From assembly GCA_036526135.1 (NCBI GenBank), contig DATCZA010000046.1:124001-188000 (forward strand): a stretch of 64,000 nucleotides of DNA, in the 5' to 3' direction. Shown here in pieces: positions 1 through 8,358 of the stretch. Under the pieces are notes generated by a model. It searched no databases. It was not told where the DNA came from and saw only the letters and a list, made by a program, of their open reading frames with translations. The stretch comes from UBA2965 sp036526135 (GTDB lineage Bacteria > Pseudomonadota > Gammaproteobacteria > Pseudomonadales > Azotimanducaceae). The translations under genes were made by a program, and so were the position numbers. How positions within the stretch are numbered: the stretch's first letter is position 1; the number at the start of each line of letters is the position of its first letter.

Positions 1-497
1 TCAGACGGGTTGAGCATGGCGAACTTCGCCTTGGCCTCGCTGCCACCACCCTTCGCGGCCACCTCCACGGAAAGCTTGTCACCGGGAACGATCCGGGTGT
101 GGATCACCGCCGGCGTGTTGTCCCTGGAATTGCTGCGCGCTCCGTCCGGGTCGGTCAGCACCGACGCGCGCAGCACGTTGTCCGGGTGCATGTAGGCGCG
201 ACGGACTCCCTCGTTGATCATCTCCTCGACGCTTCGCTTGCCCGACCACGAGACCTCCATGCCGACCTCGAGGAACACGTTGACGATGCCCGTGTCCTGG
301 CAGATCGGCCGCTTGCCGATGGCACACATGCGCGAGTTCACCAGAACCTGGGTCAGCGCCGCCTTGGCCGCCGGAGACTCTTCTTTCTCATATGCGCTGC
401 GCATGGCGCGGATGAAGTCCAGCGGATGGTAGTAGGAGATGAACTGCAGCGCGTCGGCGACGCTTTCAATGAGGTCATCCTCACGAATGATGGTCAT
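1..497 (-). CDS. Class I (Fe-S) fumarate hydratase, N-terminal part, cut by window edge
   Basis: The reading frame runs off the left edge of the window, so only about the first 165 residues are visible. They match the N-terminal (alpha) domain of the oxygen-sensitive 4Fe-4S fumarases (FumA/FumB type), which interconvert fumarate and malate in the TCA cycle. The segment RPICQDTG carries one of the cluster-ligand cysteines typical of the family, and AVIHTRIVPGD follows as expected. The ATG at 497 is preceded by an AGGAA ribosome-binding site. A class I tartrate dehydratase-like enzyme is the main alternative, because the two families share this domain. Confidence 0.85.
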   Translation of the reverse strand, partial: MTIIREDDLIESVADALQFISYYHPLDFIRAMRSAYEKEESPAAKAALTQVLVNSRMCAIGKRPICQDTGIVNVFLEVGMEVSWSGKRSVEEMINEGVRRAYMHPDNVLRASVLTDPDGARSNSRDNTPAVIHTRIVPGDKLSVEVAAKGGGSEAKAKFAMLNPS

Positions 498-591
498 CTT
501 GATTCCTGCCCGGTTGCAGAGCGCATTTTAACTCAGCTTGTGCTGCGCGGTTCGGGCGTGTGAACATAATCCCTCCGCGGAGATGGCTCAC

Positions 592-1848
592 ATGCGACGC
601 TCGAGAATTCTGATTCTATTGTCCACCGTCGCCGCCGGCTGCGGAGAGCCCGGCGTGAGCCCGGACCTGGAGCACGCGCGAGCCCTCTCCCGCAGCGAGC
701 TCATCGTAGATACCCACATCGACCTGCCCTACCGGCTTTACCGGCGCCAGGAAGACGTCGCCGAGCCCACGAGCGGCGAGTTCGATTACCCGAGGGCCCT
801 CGCCGGAGGACTGGACGCGGCGTTCATGTCCATCTATGTCCCCGCCGCCGTCGATGCCGAAGGACGCGCAACCGAGATGGCCGATCGTCTCATCGACCTG
901 GTGGAGGGCATCGCCCGCGACGCGCCGGACAAGTTCGCCGTGGCAACCTGTACCCGAGACGTGGAGGCCATTCGCGCGTCGGGACGCATCGCTCTGCCAA
1001 TGGGCATGGAGAACGGCGGCCCCATTGCCGGCGATCTGGGCAAGCTCGATCACTTCATGGGCCGCGGCGTCCGCTACATCACGCTGGCGCACTCGAAGTC
1101 GAATCACATCTCGGATTCCTCGTACGACGAGAACGAGCCCTGGGAGGGCCTGTCGCCCTTCGGCAGAGACCTGGTAACGGCGATGAACCAGCGCGGCATG
1201 ATGATCGATGTGTCCCACCTCAGTGACCGCGCTTTCTGGCAGGTGCTGGAGCTCTCGAGCGCGCCGGTGGTGGCAACGCACTCCTCTCTGCGCCATTTCG
1301 TGCCGGGCTTTCACCGCAACATGAGTGACGAGATGGTGGCCGCGCTGGGACGCAACGGCGGCGTCGTTCAGATCAATTTCGGCAGCAGCTTCGTCACCGC
1401 CGAAGCCCGGGCGTACTCGGACGCCATGACCGCGGCCGTGAAAGCATTCGCCGAAACCGAGGAGCCGCGCTACGACGATCCGGCCGTGCGGGCGTTCGCC
1501 GCAAGCTACCGCGCCGAGCACCCGTATCCCTACGCGGAGCTCGAAGACGTCCTGAATCACGTCGACCGCGCCGTTGCGCTGGCCGGCATCGAGCACGTCG
1601 GCCTCGGTTCCGACTACGATGGCGTGGGCGACACCCTGCCGGTGGGTCTGAAGGACGTCAGCTCGTACCCGAACCTGATTGCCGGCCTGGCCGACCGGGG
1701 GTATGACGACCACAGCATCTCCCTGATTCTCGGCGGCAACCTGATGCGCGTGTGGAGGGAAGTGGAGGCCGTTGCCGCCGCCCAGGGATTTCCGACAGCC
1801 TGCCGCCACGACGCTCCGGCGAGATCGGCGCTCAGCCAGCGGCTGTAA
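592..1848 (+). CDS. Membrane dipeptidase (peptidase family M19), predicted lipoprotein
   Basis: This 418-residue protein belongs to the renal/microsomal dipeptidase family, binuclear zinc enzymes that cleave dipeptides. Zinc-site elements visible are DTHID (residues 40-44), MGMENGG near 135, a THSS segment followed by the FHRNMSD region, and GLGSDYDG near the C-terminus. The N-terminus reads as a lipoprotein signal with lipobox VAAG|C (Cys17), so the enzyme is probably anchored in the periplasm. I chose ATG 592 over the in-frame TTG 538 and ATG 583 because GGAG sits 9 nt upstream and because it starts the signal peptide cleanly. The gene ends 7 nt from the convergent pilin-like gene. Confidence 0.9.
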   Translation: MRRSRILILLSTVAAGCGEPGVSPDLEHARALSRSELIVDTHIDLPYRLYRRQEDVAEPTSGEFDYPRALAGGLDAAFMSIYVPAAVDAEGRATEMADRLIDLVEGIARDAPDKFAVATCTRDVEAIRASGRIALPMGMENGGPIAGDLGKLDHFMGRGVRYITLAHSKSNHISDSSYDENEPWEGLSPFGRDLVTAMNQRGMMIDVSHLSDRAFWQVLELSSAPVVATHSSLRHFVPGFHRNMSDEMVAALGRNGGVVQINFGSSFVTAEARAYSDAMTAAVKAFAETEEPRYDDPAVRAFAASYRAEHPYPYAELEDVLNHVDRAVALAGIEHVGLGSDYDGVGDTLPVGLKDVSSYPNLIAGLADRGYDDHSISLILGGNLMRVWREVEAVAAAQGFPTACRHDAPARSALSQRL

Positions 1849-1855
1849 AGCCACC

Positions 1856-2500
1856 CTAAACGTTTTGGCCCTGACCCTGGCCTTGACCTTTGCCTTTGTC
1901 TTGCCCCTGATCTTTGCCTTGGCCAGGATTGTCTGCGCTTCCTGCGCCCTGGCCCGGGCCGGAACCATCCAAGCCGCCAGGCTGGCCAGGGGTGGGATCA
2001 GCCTGCGAGCCAAACGATGTTCCCCCGCCGCCACCACTCCAGGAAATGATCGCGGTCATCACCGAGTACTGTGCGAACCCGCCGTACTGGGGACGAGTCA
2101 CCTCGAGTCGATAGGATGGCGGAGCGTCCAACAAACTACCAGCGACCACCACACCCACACGGCCCATGCCGTGATCGACGGAGGCTCCGTAAGCAGGGCC
2201 CCCTCCGGGAGCGCGCCCTCCTTCCTGATTCAGCTTGTCGACCCAGAATGCAGACGTGAAGTTCGCGTCAATGGATTCGAGGGTTTCTTTTCCCATGACG
2301 ACCGACGTGTTCAGCCTGAGAATTTCCGTCCTGAGGTAGCGCGTGCCATCCTCGTAATGAGAAAGAACCTTGCTGGTGTTGGCGCTCTCCAAGTAGTCAA
2401 GATAAGCGGGCATGGCGAAGGCTGCCAAAACGGCGAGAATACCCACCACCACCATGAGTTCTATCAGCGAAAAGCCTTTCGAGGGCCGCCGCGCCGTCAT
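1856..2500 (-). CDS. Type IV pilin-like protein with Gly/Gln/Lys-rich tail
   Basis: A prepilin-peptidase site KG|FSLIELMVVVGILAVLA starts at residue 9 after a short basic leader, with Glu at mature position 5, followed by the usual hydrophobic helix and PAY turn. This marks a type IV pilin or pseudopilin exported and assembled in the inner membrane. The rest (214 residues in all) has no pilin subtype that I recognise: there is no obvious C-terminal disulfide pair. Roughly the last 40 residues are Gly/Ser/Pro-rich and end in a run built only from Gly, Gln, Lys, Asp and Asn. ATG 2500 was preferred over the in-frame ATG 2614 because it gives a normal short leader. No pilus assembly genes lie nearby. 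Confidence 0.75.
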   Translation of the reverse strand: MTARRPSKGFSLIELMVVVGILAVLAAFAMPAYLDYLESANTSKVLSHYEDGTRYLRTEILRLNTSVVMGKETLESIDANFTSAFWVDKLNQEGGRAPGGGPAYGASVDHGMGRVGVVVAGSLLDAPPSYRLEVTRPQYGGFAQYSVMTAIISWSGGGGGTSFGSQADPTPGQPGGLDGSGPGQGAGSADNPGQGKDQGQDKGKGQGQGQGQNV

Positions 2501-2702
2501 ATCGAGTCGCCATCCATCTCTACCGGCCTCTGATCGGAGCAGGAGCGCCGGGAAACCCAATTCATGTCCGTATGACCACTGACGATGCAGCCTCGCAACG
2601 TCGGCAATCTTCACCTATGCGCTGGCAAATGCTACACAAATCAGTTCACAAATCGATTGACAGACGTCTCACGGTTATCGTGCCTCGGGGCCGAATTTCT
2701 AA

Positions 2703-3854
2703 TCAAGAAAGCTGCTCGATCAAGCGTCGCGCAAACGTCGCGCCGGCCTGCAGCTGCTCGAGGGTGAGGAACTCGTTGGGTTGATGGGCCTGATCAATGC
2801 TGCCGGGGCCACACATGACCACCGAGTGCCCGGCTTCCTGAAACTGCCCCGCCTCGGCTCCGTACGGCACGCTTTCCAGCCCATTCTGCCCGGTCAGCTG
2901 GCTGGCAAGTGCCACCGCCGGGTCGTCGCCCGTTGCCTGAAAGGCTGGGACCTGAGCCCGGATCTCGAAGTCGATCCCGCTGCCCGGATGCACCGCGCGC
3001 ATTTCCGGCTCGAGCGTCTGCCTTGCGAACTGCTCGAACTCCCGAAAATACGATTCGGCGGGCTCGCCGGGAAGCGAGCGGATGTCCGTCGCGAAACGGC
3101 ATTCGGCGGCGGTGATGTTGTGGGCGGTCCCTCCCCGCACCGTGCCGCAATGCAGGGTCGTGTAGCCCGGCACGAAATCGGAATCCGGGTCCGCTACCCG
3201 GGCGTTCTGGCGCTGCCGCTCGGCGAGCCAGCCGATCAGCCGACCGGCAACCATGACCGCGGGGACCCCTCTGTGCTGCTGGCTGGAATGCGCCTCGTGG
3301 CCACGAACGACGGTATCGAAGATGAACATGCTCTTGTGGGCCCCCACCACCTGCATGCTGGTGGGCTCCCCCACGATCACCGCCTTGGGGCGAGGCACGT
3401 TGGCCGTCATCTCCCGAATGAGATCGGGCGCGCCCAGGCAACCCACTTCCTCGTCGTAAGAGAAGGCCAGGTGAATCGGATAGCGAAGCGCCCCCATGTC
3501 CGGGACGAGAGCAAGAGCAATGGCAAGAAAACCCTTCATGTCGCAGGTACCGCGGCCCACCAGCCTGCCGTCGACCTCGTGAAGAAGGAACGGGTCCGAG
3601 TCCCAGTTCTGCCCGTCCACGGGCACCACGTCCGTATGCCCTGACAGCACGACGCCACCTTCGATCTCAGGCCCGACCGTCGCATACAGATTGGCTTTGC
3701 GTCCATCGCCGCTGGCGACGAGTCTGGCCTGCACGCGGTGATCGTCGAGATAGTTGGCGACAAACTCTATCAGCTCGAGGTTGGAGTCTCTCGAGACCGT
3801 GGGAAAGGCGATCAGCTTTTCGAGCATTTCCCGCGGTGTGAATCGTCGCGCCAT
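2703..3854 (-). CDS. argE: Acetylornithine deacetylase (M20A family)
   Basis: This 383-residue enzyme should hydrolyse N-acetylornithine to ornithine and acetate in linear arginine biosynthesis. The M20 dinuclear metal site is intact: SGHTDVVPVD (His73, Asp75), CDMKGF (Asp105) and the catalytic DEEVGC (Glu135/136). Length is normal for ArgE. Its ATG overlaps the stop of the upstream SLOG-SLATT gene by one base (TAATG), so translation of the two is probably coupled, an unusual partner for an arginine gene. Succinyl-diaminopimelate desuccinylase is the close paralogue, but the spacing and N-terminal block look like ArgE. Confidence 0.9.
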   Translation of the reverse strand: MARRFTPREMLEKLIAFPTVSRDSNLELIEFVANYLDDHRVQARLVASGDGRKANLYATVGPEIEGGVVLSGHTDVVPVDGQNWDSDPFLLHEVDGRLVGRGTCDMKGFLAIALALVPDMGALRYPIHLAFSYDEEVGCLGAPDLIREMTANVPRPKAVIVGEPTSMQVVGAHKSMFIFDTVVRGHEAHSSQQHRGVPAVMVAGRLIGWLAERQRQNARVADPDSDFVPGYTTLHCGTVRGGTAHNITAAECRFATDIRSLPGEPAESYFREFEQFARQTLEPEMRAVHPGSGIDFEIRAQVPAFQATGDDPAVALASQLTGQNGLESVPYGAEAGQFQEAGHSVVMCGPGSIDQAHQPNEFLTLEQLQAGATFARRLIEQLS

Positions 3855-5578
3855 TACCCGCCCTGCAGAACCCGGCCCGCGGCCGGCCGCTCACGCTGGC
3901 GGAGCATCCATTGACCATGCTCTTCGAGCGCCGCCTCCCCGAGCGCCCGGAGGATGTCGCGGCGGCCGTCGACCGTGCGGGCAGAATTCAAGAGGCGGTC
4001 CGCATTGAAAAATATCCGGTACATGTAGCCAAACTGAACGAAGTCCTCTCGCTCCGCGGTGCTGTTGGCATAGCTCTGCCGTACCGCAGCGAGAAAGGGT
4101 AACAATCCCATCAGGGCCACCAGCATGTTGGACCAGGGCGCGGCAATCTCCGCCTGAAAGACCGCAAAGATGATCGCCACTGTCACGCCGACTCCGAATG
4201 TGGCGAAGACGAGGGCCGAGGTCAACTGACTGCCTCTGTTGCGCTCCTGGGACTTGCTCTGATAGTACGCCTTCTGGTCCGCGACCCAGACCCGGGCCAC
4301 CAGGTCGGTGTCGGCCCCGTCCTCGTTGCCGATGTTGGCGTCCGCCCGGCGACCCGCGAATCTCATCACGTTGCGGATCCAGCCCAGCTCCAGATCCTGC
4401 TGGCGCAGAAAACTGTCGTGGCTGAAGCGGCTGGGGTTCTCCATGACCACCCCCGCCATGCTCCACCAGAACTGCACGCGAAGGCCCTCCGCGAGCACTC
4501 GATATTCCAGCGATCGGCGTTGCCAGCCTTTGCGTCGCTCCAGATAGACCAGAACGATGACGAGCCCAATGAAACCGAGGTAGGGGTAGATCATGATCTC
4601 CTGGTCCGGCAGATCGGCCCACACGATGAAACTCATGATGGCGCACACCGCCAGCGCGTAGGTGGCGGTCTGCAACCGTCGCCGATATTTCTTGTAGTGC
4701 CGAGCCAGAAAGTCCGCCACCATGTACAGACGCTCGATGTCCTCGGCGCCGGGCCCGCAATGATCGGCATCGTCGCCGGTGACCAGAGGATCCAGCGAGC
4801 CTGCCGGGATCGGCTCAGCCAGGTCCCTGTTGAACTCCACCAGGCGCTCGAATACCACCCGATACCTCGGCGGCATCTGCGGCGTCCGCGGTTGCACGTC
4901 GTCACGCGTGAGCCACTCCGCCTGACCGGGTTGCAGCGGCTCTCGCGGCGCCCCGTCGGCCAGACGCGAGCATGCTATGTGAAACACGAGATCGCTCTCG
5001 TCTTCCGCGAAATCGATGGGCGAGCGGTGCTGTCCTTCCGCCAGAAGCTCGATGACGTCGTGCTGATGAAACTGCACCACGTGCGCCGTGCCCCCTACCG
5101 CTTCGGGCGGCTTGCCATCCCAGATGGCCAGCAGAACATGACTGTGAGCCGCGAGGTATGCTCCCAGCTGAGCATATTGCAGGTCACGGGGCCGCCCCCC
5201 GGCCGCCACCGTCTTCTCAGTGTTGCCCGGCACGAGGGGCAACTCCACAATTTCTCCCAGCCTCAGCATCTCGTCGAACTCGACTAGCGATTCGCCCGAG
5301 AAATCCGCCTGGTAAAGCTCTCTGGGCATGGGCATGAGAACCTCGACCGGCATGCCCATGTCCCTGGCCACCTCGGCAACGAGCCGGTCCGCCCCCTCGG
5401 CTAGAGGCGTCATGACCAGGATCGGCAGATCGGGGAACTGCCGCTGCAGCTCGGCAAACAGATCCTGGACCCGCCGCCGGATCACCGGCAGCTCCTCAGC
5501 GAGAAGATCCCGATGCCCCGTCACGCCGATGACGAGCGGCACCTTTTCCCCACCAACGCTGTTGGTCTGGCCGGACAT
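3854..5578 (-). CDS. Predicted SLOG-domain sensor fused to SLATT-like membrane effector
   Basis: The protein has 574 residues. Residues 14-160 look like a Rossmannoid SLOG/LOG-type domain that binds nucleotides: a strand ending in VTGHRD (19-24), then VMTPLAEGADRLVAEVA (55-71) and a late strand VLLAIWDG. Residues 285-380 hold two membrane helices (about 305-322 and 330-347) followed by a basic segment and YRVLAEGLRVQFWW, a layout typical of SLATT domains. A second membrane pair follows (about 452-473 and 482-500). Families of this kind were described in nucleotide-centred conflict systems as nucleotide-derived-signal sensors coupled to membrane-disrupting modules. The gene reads out of a short divergent spacer and is coupled to argE. 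The domain calls rest on motif recognition only; the protein could instead be a general membrane sensor with no defence role. Confidence 0.6.
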   Translation of the reverse strand: MSGQTNSVGGEKVPLVIGVTGHRDLLAEELPVIRRRVQDLFAELQRQFPDLPILVMTPLAEGADRLVAEVARDMGMPVEVLMPMPRELYQADFSGESLVEFDEMLRLGEIVELPLVPGNTEKTVAAGGRPRDLQYAQLGAYLAAHSHVLLAIWDGKPPEAVGGTAHVVQFHQHDVIELLAEGQHRSPIDFAEDESDLVFHIACSRLADGAPREPLQPGQAEWLTRDDVQPRTPQMPPRYRVVFERLVEFNRDLAEPIPAGSLDPLVTGDDADHCGPGAEDIERLYMVADFLARHYKKYRRRLQTATYALAVCAIMSFIVWADLPDQEIMIYPYLGFIGLVIVLVYLERRKGWQRRSLEYRVLAEGLRVQFWWSMAGVVMENPSRFSHDSFLRQQDLELGWIRNVMRFAGRRADANIGNEDGADTDLVARVWVADQKAYYQSKSQERNRGSQLTSALVFATFGVGVTVAIIFAVFQAEIAAPWSNMLVALMGLLPFLAAVRQSYANSTAEREDFVQFGYMYRIFFNADRLLNSARTVDGRRDILRALGEAALEEHGQWMLRQRERPAAGRVLQGG

Positions 5579-5603
5579 GGCGGAAACTTAACCCGTATTT
5601 GTT

Positions 5604-5620
5604 CCCAGGCAAAGCCTGGG
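5604..5620. promoter_or_regulatory. Perfect 7-bp palindrome in divergent spacer
   Basis: CCCAGGC-AAA-GCCTGGG lies in the 54-bp spacer between the divergent starts of the SLOG-SLATT gene (5578) and the lipid-binding-like gene (5633). A terminator makes little sense between two divergent start codons, so an operator or a leader hairpin in either transcript is more likely. No regulator gene is adjacent. Confidence 0.45.
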
Positions 5621-5632
5621 TAAACTCCGCTC

Positions 5633-6307
5633 ATGGGCCAGACCGATTCGACGAGCCGTTCAGACGTAATCGACCAGCTGGTCGCTTCCTACCTTAAGAT
5701 TCCGCTGAAGATCTACTGGCGCGAGACCCGCGGGCTCCCTTTCCCCGACACCTTCATCGACGCACGACTCGAATTCGCGGGCATGACGACTTCCTGGCTG
5801 CGCCTGGACAGCGTGATCTGGCGTGCCGGTGAAGTGCGATTCGTCCCGGGGTTTCCGGCTCGGCTCTACGTGCGGTCGCCCAGCGTGGAGTTCGTCGTGG
5901 GCCAGGCAGAGCTCGACCGCTGGCAGTCGCGGTTCTCGCTGCCGTATCGGCTCGAGCTCACGGAGTCCGGGATCACCGTGCATACGGAGCTGGCCGGATT
6001 TCCTCTAGCCGAGTTCGAGACGGGCCTCACGGTCGTGGACGGGTGGTTCGTTCTGGAACCCAAACGAGCCACCGTGCTCGGTGTGCCCGGCTACGTGTCA
6101 TCCCTTTTCCGCGGCTATCTGCCGGTCCCGCCCCTGTCCGGCGAGATACGTCTGGCCGGCATCGAGCACGCCGCCGGCATTCTGCGCGTGCGATTCGACA
6201 TCGACGACTTCGACGAGGAGGTCACCCCGGGCATGCTGTCCCGGCTCCAGAAACGGCTGTTCTCCTTCAACTCGCCACTGGGGCCGACGCGCAGGGACGA
6301 CGCGTAG
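5633..6307 (+). CDS. Hypothetical protein, possibly DUF2993/LmeA-like lipid-binding
   Basis: This soluble 224-residue protein has no signal peptide. It is rich in alternating hydrophobic/charged stretches that suggest an all-beta or alpha/beta half-barrel. The C-terminal half (VVDGWFVLEPKRATVLG, then LPVPPLSGEIRLAGIEHA and LRVRFDID) recalls the DUF2993 family, to which phospholipid-binding LmeA belongs, but that resemblance is weak and by eye. It converges on the wax-ester synthase gene 20 bp away. The start lacks a strong Shine-Dalgarno sequence. Confidence 0.5.
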   Translation: MGQTDSTSRSDVIDQLVASYLKIPLKIYWRETRGLPFPDTFIDARLEFAGMTTSWLRLDSVIWRAGEVRFVPGFPARLYVRSPSVEFVVGQAELDRWQSRFSLPYRLELTESGITVHTELAGFPLAEFETGLTVVDGWFVLEPKRATVLGVPGYVSSLFRGYLPVPPLSGEIRLAGIEHAAGILRVRFDIDDFDEEVTPGMLSRLQKRLFSFNSPLGPTRRDDA

Positions 6308-6327
6308 CCGCGAACGGCTCCCGAGCA

Positions 6328-7788
6328 TCAGGGCGTTCCACCGGCCAGCGAGGCGTCAGCGGCTTCCGGAATGACCAGCGCAGCCGCCTTGAGCTCGTCG
6401 AAAGCCGCCTGCATGCATTCCGAGAAAAACTCCGGATCGGGCATCATCTCCCGGCAGGAGGTGACGGACAGAAAGAGCTTCCCGTTGTAGCTGAACACGG
6501 GAAATATCAGCCCCATGCCGTCGAATATCGGGCCCAGCCCATACTGCGCCAGCAGCTTCGCTCCCGCGCTGTACAGGGGAAACTGAGGCCCCGGCACGTT
6601 TGTAACGACGCAGTTGAACGGAATGTTGACCCGCTCGCTCAACCCCAGCTGAACGTACAGGCGGGCCGCCATGGCTGCCGTCGTCGACGGGATGAACTGC
6701 GAATAGTCGGTCAACAGCTTCGCGCCCACCGCGTTGCTCATCCCCTTGGAGGCCACCGCCGCTTCGTGAATGGCGCTAAGCCGCCCGATGGGGTCCTCTA
6801 TGTGAGTGCCCAGCGAGATCGTCATGGCGGAGATCCGGTTGCCCATGGCGCCTTTCTCGTCGGAGCTGCGAACAGAAATGGGGGCCATGGCGATCATGGG
6901 CACGCCGGGCAGCTCGTGCTTTGCCAGCAGGTAGCGCCGCAGAGCGCCGCCGCAGACGGCCAGCACCACATCGTTGACGGTCGCCCCATCCACGGTGTCC
7001 TTGATGGCCCTTATCTCCGCCAGGTCGAATCGCCGCCCCTCGATCACACGATGAGCCGATACCACGTGGTTGAACCTGGTTCGCGGCGGCGCGAGGGAAG
7101 CCCGTTCCGCGTCGCCCCCCGTCGCCCGCTGGCCGAGCCTGCCCAGGGCGGGGACCGTACGGGCCAGCACCTCCGCAAGGCGGTAGGGCTGCGTCATGTT
7201 GTGGACCTGGGCACGGACCATGAGCTCGATGGCACTGGGCTCCTGCTCGCCCTTCCACGGCGTGACCGGTCCGGGCGACCGGTCGACGTAGGGCTCGACG
7301 TCGTGGATGGCCTCCACCATGTCCACGCCGGACACGCCATCGATGCAGGCGTGGTGGATCTTGGTCACCACCGCGAAACTTCCCCGGGGAAGCCCTTCAA
7401 TGTCATCCAGCCCCTCGATGATGGTGAACTCCCACAGGGGCTTGGTGAGGTCCAGAGGCCTGGAATGCAGCCGCGCCACCTGAATGCAGAGCTGACGCCA
7501 GTCACCGGGCTCCGGGAGACGGATGTGACGCACGTGAAATTCCAGATCGAAATCGCGATCCTCGATCCAGTAGGGATGATCCAGGTTGAAAGGCACGTGC
7601 ACGAGCTTCTGACGAAACGTCCTGGCCAGATGCAGACGGCTCTCGAAGTGATCGAGGATGTCCTTGAAGCGCAGCTTGCCACCCTTGACCGTGCGCTGGT
7701 CGTAGATCATGACGCCGCCGATGTGCATCGGCGTCTTCGGAGTTTCGAGGTAGAGAAAAGAGGCGTCTAGTCCGGTGAGTTGCTGCAT
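6328..7788 (-). CDS. Wax ester synthase/acyl-CoA:diacylglycerol acyltransferase
   Basis: This 486-residue acyltransferase condenses acyl-CoA with fatty alcohols or diacylglycerol, making neutral storage lipid at the inner membrane. It has the family N-terminus (LTGLDASFLYLETPKTPMHIG), the catalytic HHACIDG (residues 145-151; HHxxxDG) and the later blocks NDVVLAVCGGALRRYL, GNRISAM and NVPGPQ. Start ATG 7788 fits the family N-terminus; the frame is open further upstream but only adds low-quality sequence. The small secreted protein gene reads into it from 80 bp upstream. Storage-lipid synthesis fits the CYP153 and beta-oxidation genes elsewhere in the window. Confidence 0.93.
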   Translation of the reverse strand: MQQLTGLDASFLYLETPKTPMHIGGVMIYDQRTVKGGKLRFKDILDHFESRLHLARTFRQKLVHVPFNLDHPYWIEDRDFDLEFHVRHIRLPEPGDWRQLCIQVARLHSRPLDLTKPLWEFTIIEGLDDIEGLPRGSFAVVTKIHHACIDGVSGVDMVEAIHDVEPYVDRSPGPVTPWKGEQEPSAIELMVRAQVHNMTQPYRLAEVLARTVPALGRLGQRATGGDAERASLAPPRTRFNHVVSAHRVIEGRRFDLAEIRAIKDTVDGATVNDVVLAVCGGALRRYLLAKHELPGVPMIAMAPISVRSSDEKGAMGNRISAMTISLGTHIEDPIGRLSAIHEAAVASKGMSNAVGAKLLTDYSQFIPSTTAAMAARLYVQLGLSERVNIPFNCVVTNVPGPQFPLYSAGAKLLAQYGLGPIFDGMGLIFPVFSYNGKLFLSVTSCREMMPDPEFFSECMQAAFDELKAAALVIPEAADASLAGGTP

Positions 7789-7868
7789 CTGTCCGCCGCT
7801 GGTGGTCGCTGGGCAGGGGGCATTATCCGCCTTTAGCGCTCCGCAGACCAACTCGGCGGCGGCAGCCG

Positions 7869-8201
7869 CTAAGGATTGTCCGGCTCCGCCTGGTCGTCGG
7901 AGTCCTCGGGCTCCCAGGGGAAATCCTCAGGAACGTTGAGGGAATCGCGGACGAACGCGTTCCAGTCCAGGGTGGCCGCGTTCGCGGCGTCCCGATGCGC
8001 ATCGGACGCCGCGTAGTTGCTGCGCACGAAGTCGCTGATGCAGGCGCGATACCGCTCGACGCCTTCCAGGAAGCGGTCCCAGGTCATCTCGTCGACGTCG
8101 TCCGGCGGCCGCTCGGGAAATGCACATCCATGCACGGGAACGGGCGTATGGGCGGCAGCCACCGGGGCCAGGGCGACGAGGCAGATGAAAAGCAGGCGCA
8201 T
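7869..8201 (-). CDS. Small secreted acidic protein of unknown function
   Basis: This 110-residue protein starts with a clear Sec signal peptide (MRLLFICLVALAPVAAA) and continues with an acidic, Asp/Glu-rich helical region ending in a run of acidic residues and prolines. Two cysteines remain in the mature part. I do not recognise the family. The start is firm: AAAGGAG sits 6 nt before ATG 8201, and the in-frame ATG further upstream would bury the signal peptide. It is co-directional with the wax-ester synthase gene. Confidence 0.75.
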   Translation of the reverse strand: MRLLFICLVALAPVAAAHTPVPVHGCAFPERPPDDVDEMTWDRFLEGVERYRACISDFVRSNYAASDAHRDAANAATLDWNAFVRDSLNVPEDFPWEPEDSDDQAEPDNP

Positions 8202-8358
8202 GGCTGACTCCTTTGAGCATTGACCTGGCACAGCCGATGATGGCAGCTCAACGCCCGGTCGATTGTGCCGCCGTGCGCAAAAGCGTGGCGACTTGCCAGA
8301 TCTCCCAAAAAGCGTACCGTTCCCCTGAGCCAATTGACAGCAGGACGAGGGGAACCAG

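Noticed and set aside
616..2037. Long open frame opposite the M19 peptidase gene
   Set aside because: Its product is Arg/Gly/Ala-rich with no recognisable family, as antisense frames of GC-rich genes are; the peptidase and pilin reads are real.
1772..2533. Rightward frame with hydrophobic start opposite the pilin gene
   Set aside because: It covers both the end of the peptidase and the pilin gene on the wrong strand, with no ribosome-binding site or family match.
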